From Kordiimonadaceae bacterium (GTDB lineage Bacteria; Pseudomonadota; Alphaproteobacteria; Sphingomonadales; Kordiimonadaceae): DNA of 10,512 nucleotides. The notes under the pieces were generated by a model that was not told where the DNA came from, did not search any database, and was given only the letters and a program-made list of their open reading frames with translations. The position numbers and the translations under genes were made by a program. Each line of letters begins with the position of its first letter. Position 1 is the first letter of the stretch. Of the stretch, positions 1-6,512 are shown piece by piece. Location: contig JABABO010000158.1 of the NCBI GenBank assembly GCA_014238195.1, positions 1 through 10,512 on the forward strand, in the 5' to 3' direction.

Positions 1-19
1 ATCTAATTTAGGTATGGTT

Positions 20-57
20 TTGACATCCTCCCCGCCCTAAAGAGGAGAGGGTGTCAA
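20..57. repeat. Long imperfect hairpin resembling an IS200/IS605-type element end
   Basis: TTGACA at 20-25 pairs with TGTCAA at 52-57. The pairing continues inward through CCTCCCC against the purine-rich right arm, giving about 14 pairs with one G-T pair and one mismatch; the loop is around GCCCTAAAGA. The left half (TTTTGACATCCTCCCCGCCC, 18-37) closely resembles, from memory, the conserved subterminal palindromes of IS200/IS605/IS1341 (tnpB) elements. No tnpA or tnpB reading frame is present beside it. It is therefore a solo end, a remnant, or a non-autonomous derivative, unless an element lies to the left of the window. There is no T-run on either side, so a simple intrinsic terminator for the minus-strand flavoenzyme gene is less likely. 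Confidence 0.5.
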
Positions 58-105
58 GCATGTGCAGGCATGGAAATACCAGCATTTATCTTTTTAAAGC
101 TAATA

Positions 106-144
106 TATAGCGAGACCAATGAATAATGAGATCATTATTTATTG
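106..144. repeat. Truncated copy of a palindromic dispersed repeat (copy 1)
   Basis: The stretch starting TATAGCGAGACCAAT matches the reverse complement of the palindrome at 9354-9403 over 39 positions with a single difference (G at 121 instead of A). The left arm is complete. The right arm matches only through TCATTATTTATTG (132-144) and then diverges, so this copy folds with a shorter stem of 13 pairs including one G-T. The short palindromic form, the intergenic location and the two copies in one window suggest a REP- or mini-MITE-like family. Family size in the genome cannot be judged from the window. Confidence 0.75.
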
Positions 145-171
145 ATAAGTCGAACCGACACAAAGACTTAT
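145..171. repeat. Small inverted repeat
   Basis: ATAAGTC (145-151) and GACTTAT (165-171) are perfect 7-bp inverted repeats with a 13-nt spacer. They sit directly against the truncated palindrome on the left and share three bases with the two-tier hairpin on the right. The two stems would therefore compete partly at 169-171. The function is unknown. Confidence 0.4.
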
Positions 172-211
172 AGCCAAATAAGGTGATCAATATTCACCGC
201 AATTGGCTATA
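169..211. repeat. Two-tier hairpin downstream of the flavoenzyme gene
   Basis: An outer 9-bp perfect stem (TATAGCCAA 169-177 with TTGGCTATA 203-211) encloses a symmetric 4+4-nt internal loop, and then an inner 5-bp stem (GGTGA 182-186 with TCACC 194-198) with a 7-nt loop. It lies about 60 bp beyond the stop of the minus-strand flavoenzyme gene, so it could form in that transcript's 3' end and stabilise or help end it. There is no run of U directly after the stem on the minus strand, so it is not a standard intrinsic terminator. A mobile-element end or a protein-binding site is also possible. Confidence 0.5.
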
Positions 212-272
212 GTTGGCTTACGATTAAGACGGCACATAATTCGTAATAATTTATAGAAGCAGTATAAAAAGA

Positions 273-2120
273 TCATCGTTCAATAGGTTGTAATGCATCA
301 AATTGGTCCACAGGCCCTGAATAACCATTTGTGTACCCGCCATTTTGCACCGCAATTTTGTTGACCGCATTCAGTGCCGTGGTAATTGCACCTTCCAGCC
401 AGCCTGCGGTAAAGGATATATCATCACCAGCAAGCACCAGACGTGTACTGTCGTCCATGAATTGGGTAAACAAGGCACGCTGATAGCGATACTGCCCAGG
501 TAGGTTGTTTTTGAACGCACCAATATAATAGGTTTCGCTTTCCCAAGTTATGCCAGTGGGGGTTCCCACACTAACGCCTGTAAAGTTTACTCTAGGGTAT
601 ATATCTTGCAGAACATTCAGTGTTTGGGTGACTCGTTCTGAAACGTCAAAGGGTACAAATTTAAGGGAATCGTCGTTCCAAGTATAGGATGTGCAAATCC
701 CATATCCATACGGATCGTTAACTTCATTATCATAGGCAAATACATAGGTCCCGCGCGTCAATCGATCTGACAAGGTAACGCTGAAAGGATGTGTACCATC
801 TGAATTTATGTTATTCCAAAAATCGCTGCTCACTTGAATGAAGGTTTTGCTTGATCCCATATAATGGGTATATTCAATTGCTTCCCAAAGGTCTTCACTG
901 AATAATCCTTGCATAGACTGATAGTTAGCTTCGACATTTTTTGCACGCATCATTTGCAATGTCCGAACGTGCGGGGTATAAATGACATCTAAAAATTGGA
1001 ACCCACGAAGGGTTTGCGTTGCGTCTGCCGTATTTAAATAGACTAATTGAAAGGCTTGGTTTGGCTCTGTCGCCACTGATGTGATTGCTTGGACTTCGTT
1101 GAAAAGCATGTCATTGGAGGGTATTCCTTGGGCGGTCCAAAACTTATTATTAATATCGGAAAGCGATTGGCTGCCATCCACGCCTGCGTTAACAGCATCA
1201 CCCAGATCATTTGGGCTTTTATCCCAAAGTGACTGGGGTAGGAAAGTTGTGCCATTATAGATCAACTGATGGTCTGAATCCATATAGGTATATTCTACCC
1301 TAAGAATTTCCAGAAAGCAGTTTACGAAATCAGTATTCCACCCACCAGAACCAAATCCAACCTGTCCAAACAGTTCAATATCATCAAATGACCAGCCATT
1401 GTTGATCAACGCTTGGTGAAAACTTAGATTGTCCCAACTGTCGGATTCTGAAACGGTGCTAGCTCCCACTAAATTATTCCAAATGTCTTTGATTTGCTGT
1501 TGGATGTTAGCAAGTTCTGCATTCGTGGCAGTTGCTACACTTGCTAACAAAGCCGTCATTTCTTCCATGCGGATAGGGTTTCCAGCCAACAGTAGGTCCC
1601 ATTTGGCCTCTAATTCTTTATATTCTGTGGGAATTGGATAGTTAGAATTGTTAACGTCATAATATTGTTGTGTACCTTTATAATCGACGACTGTACCTGG
1701 CGCCGCTGAAGTGCCTGGGTTTGGAAAGGGTGCATATGCCGCGCCGACTTTATCAAAATAATGAAACACCGGTTTGCAAGACAGTGGAAAGCGCATACAC
1801 CCAAGCTCAGCAAAGCCCCCAGTGCTTTTTTCTTCGGCATGCATTCGCCCGCCTATTCTTCCCGAGGCTTCAAAAATAATAGGTTCAAAACCTGCCCGCA
1901 TACATTCATAGGCAGCGATCATGCCGGCAGCTCCAGACCCAATAATAGCAATCTGCTTGCCTATATTTTGTGCTGGAATTTCAATTAGAGGTGTCCGGTT
2001 GTTTGCAGCAGTACGCAACCATCGTCCATAGTCATACGGAAAGTCGGCGACGAGTGCCGTTATATCAAGATCCAACTGTGATGGTGTATTGTGAATTCTA
2101 TTTGGAATTGAAGCAGACAT
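273..2120 (-). CDS. Flavin-dependent L-amino-acid monooxygenase/oxidase (tryptophan/lysine 2-monooxygenase family)
   Basis: This 615-residue FAD enzyme has a Rossmann dinucleotide-binding motif GSGAAG at residues 61-66, an acidic residue ending the second strand (Glu84) and the following RIGGRM (88-93). The segment AELGCMRFP (about 104-112) with Arg110 is typical of the family's substrate/flavin region. Near the C terminus AGDDIS (564-569) and GWLEGA (573-578) form the second FAD-contacting block of amine-oxidase folds. The early FPYDYGRWL and the length fit the group of tryptophan 2-monooxygenase (IaaM), lysine 2-monooxygenase (DavB) and related L-amino-acid oxidases better than classical monoamine oxidases. 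Such enzymes convert an L-amino acid to the amide one carbon shorter plus CO2, or to the keto acid. No signal peptide is seen, so it is probably cytoplasmic. The start is supported by a GAGAGGG ribosome site. Substrate is not shown by sequence; arginine is inferred from the neighbouring guanidinobutyrate genes. Confidence 0.85.
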   Translation of the reverse strand: MSASIPNRIHNTPSQLDLDITALVADFPYDYGRWLRTAANNRTPLIEIPAQNIGKQIAIIGSGAAGMIAAYECMRAGFEPIIFEASGRIGGRMHAEEKSTGGFAELGCMRFPLSCKPVFHYFDKVGAAYAPFPNPGTSAAPGTVVDYKGTQQYYDVNNSNYPIPTEYKELEAKWDLLLAGNPIRMEEMTALLASVATATNAELANIQQQIKDIWNNLVGASTVSESDSWDNLSFHQALINNGWSFDDIELFGQVGFGSGGWNTDFVNCFLEILRVEYTYMDSDHQLIYNGTTFLPQSLWDKSPNDLGDAVNAGVDGSQSLSDINNKFWTAQGIPSNDMLFNEVQAITSVATEPNQAFQLVYLNTADATQTLRGFQFLDVIYTPHVRTLQMMRAKNVEANYQSMQGLFSEDLWEAIEYTHYMGSSKTFIQVSSDFWNNINSDGTHPFSVTLSDRLTRGTYVFAYDNEVNDPYGYGICTSYTWNDDSLKFVPFDVSERVTQTLNVLQDIYPRVNFTGVSVGTPTGITWESETYYIGAFKNNLPGQYRYQRALFTQFMDDSTRLVLAGDDISFTAGWLEGAITTALNAVNKIAVQNGGYTNGYSGPVDQFDALQPIER

Positions 2121-2127
2121 TATTTTT

Positions 2128-2134
2128 CCCTCTC
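2128..2134 (-). promoter_or_regulatory. Ribosome binding site of the flavoenzyme gene
   Basis: On the minus strand GAGAGGG lies seven bases before the ATG at 2118-2120, which supports that start. No convincing -35/-10 pair could be picked in the AT-rich stretch behind it. Confidence 0.6.
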
Positions 2135-2150
2135 GATTTATTAGTTTGGT

Positions 2151-3215
2151 TTGTTAAAAAATCCTTACATTTTGTTTTCAGTTGCAATGCTATATAGGGA
2201 AGCTCATGCCCCACTGATAACCGCATTAGATGAAAAAGATGTCTTTAACGAAACACAACATCCGTTCTTTTATGGCTTAATCCTGAATGAAGAATATGTG
2301 CAAACAACAACATCCATTGCGGTATTTACCCATAATGAATATGAGCTAACAGATGATCTACGTATGACGGCAGGCTTGCGATATACTGATGAAAAACGCG
2401 AGTTTGTTGGTGGGACCATTGGCTTTGCAGAAGTAGACAGCGAAGTTAATTATGGTGAATGGACAGGCAAACTTGGTGTTGATTATTCTTTTGAAAGCGG
2501 CATGATTTACACTCATTATTCCCGTGGCTACAAGGCTGGTGGCTATACAGGGTTCTTCACGTTCGTGCCTGAGGAAAAAGATGCCTATAATCCAGAGTTT
2601 ATCGATGCTTATGAAGTTGGCTTCAAAACCACACTGGCTGATAATACTCTGCGCTTGAACGGTGCTGTCTTCATGTATAAATATGATGACTTGCAGGCCT
2701 TTGGGTCCAAAGATGGTTTCTTCCGAATTTTCAATATCGAAGAAGCGGAAGTAAAAGGTGCAGAGCTGGAAATCAACTGGTTGCCTGCTGATGGTTGGCG
2801 TATTGACACAGGGATAGCCCTGCTTGATACAGAAGTGACTAAATCTTCGCTTGGGGAAGTGCCTGTTGGGAACCAACTGGGCAATGCATCTGACTTTCAG
2901 TTTAATATTGCGACAAGTTACGAATGGGATTTAACGTCTAAACTGCGTGCAAAAACCTCCGTTGATGCAAACTATCAGGACGATATTTTCTATTCGATCA
3001 GCAATAATCCAAACCAGTTACAAAAAGGCTATATGGTTGCCAATGCACGCTTTGCTATCATTGACGCTGATGATCAGTGGAGCGTGACGGCTTGGGTGAA
3101 AAACCTGACCGATAAAGACTATTTCGGTGAAATTTTCTCGGATGGTGCCTTAGCAGTTGGTTTCCCGGCTGCCCCGCGTACAATTGGTATCACGTTTACA
3201 TACCACTGGCAGTAA
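2151..3215 (+). pseudogene. TonB-dependent receptor, C-terminal barrel only (5'-truncated)
   Basis: The frame is open from just after a stop at 2142-2144 and encodes about 350 residues. From about residue 49 onward it is clearly the outer-membrane beta-barrel of a TonB-dependent receptor: SIAVFTHNEYELTDDLRMTAGLRYTDE-type strands, YTHYSRGYKAGGY (a highly conserved barrel signature), NPEFIDAYEVGFKT, and a C-terminal strand ending in ITFTYHWQ. Intact family members are usually some 700-900 residues with a signal peptide, TonB box and plug domain. All of these are absent. The frame's first codon is TTG, the first ATG is at 2187, and neither has a ribosome site. No internal stop or frameshift is seen in the remaining part, so the loss may be recent, or translation may serve only to couple to the MFS gene 3 bp downstream. 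It was presumably the uptake receptor for the substrate of this operon. Confidence 0.8.
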
Positions 3216-3218
3216 GCT

Positions 3219-4418
3219 ATGACTGTAGATGTCACCTATAATAATGTGGGTGTTGGACGGTCCATTGATCGTCCAATAACTATCGTTGCGCTCATTCTGG
3301 TGGCGACAGTGACAGAAGCGATGCTGTTGTTATTGCCCATTTATGTTGGCGCTATTGCTGATTTGCTTCAGATCACAGACGCGCAAATTGGCCTTTTGGG
3401 GTCTGCTGATCTGGCAGGTCTTGCAATTGGAGCAGCATCCGCACTTTTCTGGCTCAGAAAACTGCCTTGGCGCCCCCTTGTGTTATCCGCCTTAACGCTT
3501 GCGATTGTATTAAATATCACTTCGCTCTATCTGGTCGATTTCACAGAATTATTAACCATCAGATTTATTGTAGGCATGACGTCTGGCGCTGCCTATGCTG
3601 TTGCTTTGGCAGGATTATGCGACACAACACATGAGGCCAGAAATACCGCCTTGATGGTCTGCTCGCAAGTTATCTTTGGCGCTGTTGGGCTCTATCTGCT
3701 CCCTTTAGCGGAAAATCATTTACGCCTCGAAAGCGTTTACTATTATATCATAGCTTGGACTGGTTTAGCGTTGCTGATCGCCGTGATCGCCTTTCCAAAT
3801 AATACAAAAGAGCAAACTTTTGAAAGCGCGTTGTCTTGGAATTCCTTTGGCATGGCTGGCATAATGGCTGTTTGTGGGACAGCCTTTTATTTCTTGACCA
3901 TCGGTGTTGTCTGGGCCTATTTGGAACGGATTGCACTTGAAGCTGGCCTTAGCTTGTCCGACATTGGTGCATCCCTTAGCCTTGGTTATGTCATAAGCCT
4001 TGTTGGGTCTTTGTCTGCAGCTTTTATTGGTATTCGCTTTGGCAAAAATTGGCCGATGATCATTGCTGGCTCAGTGCAGCTGGTTATGTTGTTCATCTTT
4101 TTGCATATAACCTCTTTTAATAATGTTCTAGCAACCTTCTTTATCGCCAACGCAATTTTCCAGTTTTTCTGGAGCTATATCATATCCTACCAGATTGTTA
4201 TTTTCAGCGATGCAGATACATCAGGTCGCTTCATGCCGCTTTATGGCACAGCAATGCATTTTGCCCTAGCCATTGGTCCCTTCATTGGATCGCAACTGAT
4301 GATCGATGGCAGTTATCGTCCGGCCCTGATCTTTGGCATGCTGATATTGATCCTATGCTATTTGTCATTCTTGGCGTCTGTTTATTTTCACAAACATAAG
4401 GGGACAAACCATGCGTAA
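3219..4418 (+). CDS. MFS transporter, 12 transmembrane segments
   Basis: This 399-residue, strongly hydrophobic protein has a layout of two six-helix halves. The first helix is around residues 20-45, followed by an AQIGLLGSADLAGLAIGA segment typical of MFS helix 2, and the N-terminal half has a RFIVGMTSGAAYAVALA helix 4. The canonical motif A (G-x-x-x-D-R/K-x-G-R-R-like) after helix 2 is not evident; the loop reads WLRKLPWRP instead. It should sit in the inner membrane. It begins 3 bp after the receptor fragment with no strong ribosome site, and its last 8 bp overlap the start of the hydrolase gene, so it depends on coupled translation within the operon. The context suggests import of a guanidino or amide compound; the sequence does not show the substrate, and efflux cannot be excluded. 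Confidence 0.8.
   Translation: MTVDVTYNNVGVGRSIDRPITIVALILVATVTEAMLLLLPIYVGAIADLLQITDAQIGLLGSADLAGLAIGAASALFWLRKLPWRPLVLSALTLAIVLNITSLYLVDFTELLTIRFIVGMTSGAAYAVALAGLCDTTHEARNTALMVCSQVIFGAVGLYLLPLAENHLRLESVYYYIIAWTGLALLIAVIAFPNNTKEQTFESALSWNSFGMAGIMAVCGTAFYFLTIGVVWAYLERIALEAGLSLSDIGASLSLGYVISLVGSLSAAFIGIRFGKNWPMIIAGSVQLVMLFIFLHITSFNNVLATFFIANAIFQFFWSYIISYQIVIFSDADTSGRFMPLYGTAMHFALAIGPFIGSQLMIDGSYRPALIFGMLILILCYLSFLASVYFHKHKGTNHA
4398..4403 (+). promoter_or_regulatory. Ribosome binding site of the serine hydrolase, inside the MFS gene
   Basis: AAGGGG lies seven bases before ATG 4411-4413 and within the last codons of the MFS gene. It supports the start that overlaps the MFS stop codon (TAA 4416-4418). 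Confidence 0.6.
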
Positions 4419-5529
4419 ACAGGTTTCTGGCATATCAGTTTGTTCTGACCGTAAGGGGGAATGGGATCAGAATCATAATCGTAGGCAAGGCTTAAGGGAT
4501 TTACACAAATTGCATCGTTACGGCGTATCTTTCAGGGCCATTGACATTTGCCCTCTGGAAAAAAAGCATGATCCAAACCTAGAGAAATTACCCCCGGTAC
4601 AGGCGTTTAAAAATCATCTTGACTTTGTTGGTGTCTGCGCCCTCAAAGGTAATCAGATTGTGCTTGAAAATTATGCACCAGATTTTTGTACATCGTCTAT
4701 TCATTCTGTTCAATCAATCACCAAAACATTGGTCTTTCTGATCGCCGGTAAACTTGTTGATGCAGGCAAAATAACGATGGATCAGAAAATAACTGATTTT
4801 ATCCCCGATATTGGCACGGGTTATCATCACGTAACGCTGCAAGATGTGTTTGATATGGCTGTACTGAATCACTACAGCGAAGACTATAGCGACGGTCAGG
4901 CCATGATCGGCGAACTGGAAGATGCCCATGGCTGGCGTGTCCTTGAAGGCGGTCGCCATGTTGGCTTGCGTGACTTTCTGAAAACCATCCCTAGTGATGG
5001 GCGGGCGAATACAGACTATCAGCATGATTATAAGACAGCAAATACTGATCTAGCGGCTTGGATTTGTGAAATTGCATCAGGAAAGCCTCTGCGCTCATTG
5101 GTTATTGATTTAGTAGAAAAAATGGGTGTTGAAAATCCTGTTTTCATCTCGACCGACAGAGACGGCACACCTTTCCTTGGTGGCGGTATGCATATGACTT
5201 TACTTGATCTGGCGCGGTATGGCCTGCTGATTTCCAAAATCATTCAGTCTTCTGGTAAAGCAAGCTTTTACCAGCAAACGCGGCAAAATTATCAGCAAGG
5301 TTCGCGAATGCCAACAGGACATTATTACCATAATTTCACCATGGGTAATAGTGACTGGATTGGGCATCTTGGGTATGGGGGGCAGTGGCTAATGGCCTAC
5401 CCCGATCAGAATATTGTTATTGCATGTTTGTCTGCTTTGTCAGGGGATGAAGCCTTGGATATGGGGCATATAAAATTTTTATCACAAATGGGCGAGACTG
5501 TCGCTCAATCTATTTCCTCTAAGTCATAA
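4411..5529 (+). CDS. Beta-lactamase-fold serine hydrolase (class C / NylB-like), candidate amide hydrolase
   Basis: This 372-residue protein carries the serine hydrolase triad motifs. S-I-T-K at 102-105 holds the nucleophile Ser102 and general base Lys105. The DYKTANTDLAAW block holds the likely Tyr207. HLGYGG (319-324) stands in place of the KTG box. This pattern fits the 'serine hydrolase / beta-lactamase-related' family that includes the 6-aminohexanoate-dimer hydrolase NylB and D-amino-acid esterases/amidases, rather than true resistance enzymes. No signal peptide is seen: the N terminus is basic and polar, so the enzyme is probably cytoplasmic and unlikely to be a periplasmic beta-lactamase. 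It lies between the transporter and the guanidinobutyrase, overlapping the former by 8 bp and 11 bp before the latter. It may therefore release a guanidino acid from an amide or ester before GbuA acts. Substrate is inferred only from context. Confidence 0.8.
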   Translation: MRKQVSGISVCSDRKGEWDQNHNRRQGLRDLHKLHRYGVSFRAIDICPLEKKHDPNLEKLPPVQAFKNHLDFVGVCALKGNQIVLENYAPDFCTSSIHSVQSITKTLVFLIAGKLVDAGKITMDQKITDFIPDIGTGYHHVTLQDVFDMAVLNHYSEDYSDGQAMIGELEDAHGWRVLEGGRHVGLRDFLKTIPSDGRANTDYQHDYKTANTDLAAWICEIASGKPLRSLVIDLVEKMGVENPVFISTDRDGTPFLGGGMHMTLLDLARYGLLISKIIQSSGKASFYQQTRQNYQQGSRMPTGHYYHNFTMGNSDWIGHLGYGGQWLMAYPDQNIVIACLSALSGDEALDMGHIKFLSQMGETVAQSISSKS

Positions 5530-5540
5530 AGGATTATTCA

Positions 5541-6494
5541 ATGAGCAACACAAACTATAATCAGCCGCTTGGTGGTAATGAAATGCCTCGTTTCGGTGGG
5601 GTTGCAACCATGATGCGCCTGCCAATAGAAAAAGACCCCTCTAAACTGGATGCGGGATTTATTGGGGTGCCCTTTGATATAGGTACATCGAACCGTGCGG
5701 GCGCCCGCTACGGCCCACGCCAAATCCGTGCCGAATCTGCCTTGCTACGCCCCTATAATATGGCCACAGGCGCAGCCCCTTTTGATGCACTACATGTTGC
5801 TGACCTTGGTGATGTTGCGATCAACACTTTTAACCTACAAAAATCTATCCAGATTATTGAAGACCATTATACAGCCATTGTAGACGCAGACTGTGTGCCG
5901 CTGACTATGGGCGGTGACCATACTGTTGCCTTGCCTATTCTGCGGGCACTGAAGAAAAAACATGGGCCTGTTGCTATGATCCATGTGGATGCTCATGCCG
6001 ATATCAATGATAATATGTTTGGCGAGCCGATTGCCCATGGGACGCCGTTTAGACGCGCAGTGGAAGAAGGCCTGTTGCTTGGTGACAAGGTCGCGCAGAT
6101 TGGTCTTCGCGGGACAGGCTATGCAGCGGATGATTTTGACTGGCCTAGGACCCAAGGGTTTCGCGTCGTAACAGCAGAAGAATGCTGGTATAAATCCCTA
6201 GCTCCCTTGATGGAAGAGATCAGAAACCAGATCGGCGATGCCCCCGTTTATATTTCCTTTGATATCGACGGACTTGATCCCTCTTTTGCCCCAGGAACAG
6301 GCACCCCTGAGATTGGCGGTTTGTCTATTCAACAGGGCCTTGAGGTCATCCGCGGCGCAAAAGGATTAAATGTTATTGGAGGTGATGTTGTCGAAGTCGC
6401 CCCTCCTTACGATCCTAGTGGCAACACAGCCTTGGTAGCGGCCAATCTCTTATATGAAATTCTTTGTGTCTTACCTGGTGTGAATTACCGCTAG
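5541..6494 (+). CDS. gbuA: Guanidinobutyrase-type ureohydrolase (agmatinase/arginase family)
   Basis: This 317-residue protein has all binuclear manganese ligands of the ureohydrolase family. GGDHT gives His127, HVDAHAD gives Asp150, His152 and Asp154, and SFDIDGLDP gives Asp241 and Asp243. After the DAHAD box it reads INDNMFGEPIAHGTPFRRA, and later GYAADDFDW and QGFRVV. From memory these match the Pseudomonas 4-guanidinobutyrase/3-guanidinopropionase group (GbuA/GpuA), whereas E. coli-type agmatinases have a different loop there. The expected reaction is 4-guanidinobutyrate + water to GABA + urea, in the cytoplasm. The following genes gabD and gabT consume exactly that GABA, which supports the guanidinobutyrate assignment over agmatine. 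The start has an AAAGGA site seven bases upstream. Guanidinopropionase is the main alternative. No urease or urea transporter is in the window, so the fate of the urea is not shown. Confidence 0.8.
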   Translation: MSNTNYNQPLGGNEMPRFGGVATMMRLPIEKDPSKLDAGFIGVPFDIGTSNRAGARYGPRQIRAESALLRPYNMATGAAPFDALHVADLGDVAINTFNLQKSIQIIEDHYTAIVDADCVPLTMGGDHTVALPILRALKKKHGPVAMIHVDAHADINDNMFGEPIAHGTPFRRAVEEGLLLGDKVAQIGLRGTGYAADDFDWPRTQGFRVVTAEECWYKSLAPLMEEIRNQIGDAPVYISFDIDGLDPSFAPGTGTPEIGGLSIQQGLEVIRGAKGLNVIGGDVVEVAPPYDPSGNTALVAANLLYEILCVLPGVNYR

Positions 6495-6499
6495 ACCCT

Positions 6500-6506
6500 A
6501 AGGAGA
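6500..6506 (+). promoter_or_regulatory. Ribosome binding site deciding the GTG start of gabD
   Basis: AAGGAGA, a near-perfect Shine-Dalgarno sequence, lies six bases before GTG 6513-6515. No ATG occurs in frame until well inside the conserved domain, so GTG is the start. Confidence 0.75.
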
Positions 6507-6512
6507 TAGCCA

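Noticed and set aside
273..2120. Auxin synthesis (IaaM) role for the flavoenzyme
   Set aside because: The family fits, but there is no iaaH-type amidase of the amidase-signature family nearby, and the neighbours point to guanidino/GABA metabolism.
2358..2876. 172-codon open frame on the minus strand inside the receptor gene
   Set aside because: It is antisense to a strand with clear TonB-receptor barrel motifs, has no recognisable domain, and looks like a shadow of the real frame.
4411..5529. Beta-lactam resistance gene
   Set aside because: It lacks a signal peptide and the KTG box, and the operon context is catabolic.
5541..6494. Agmatinase (speB) as the name for the ureohydrolase
   Set aside because: The residues after the DAHAD box and the gabD/gabT neighbours fit the guanidinobutyrase group better. 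Agmatinase would yield putrescine, for which no downstream enzyme is present here.
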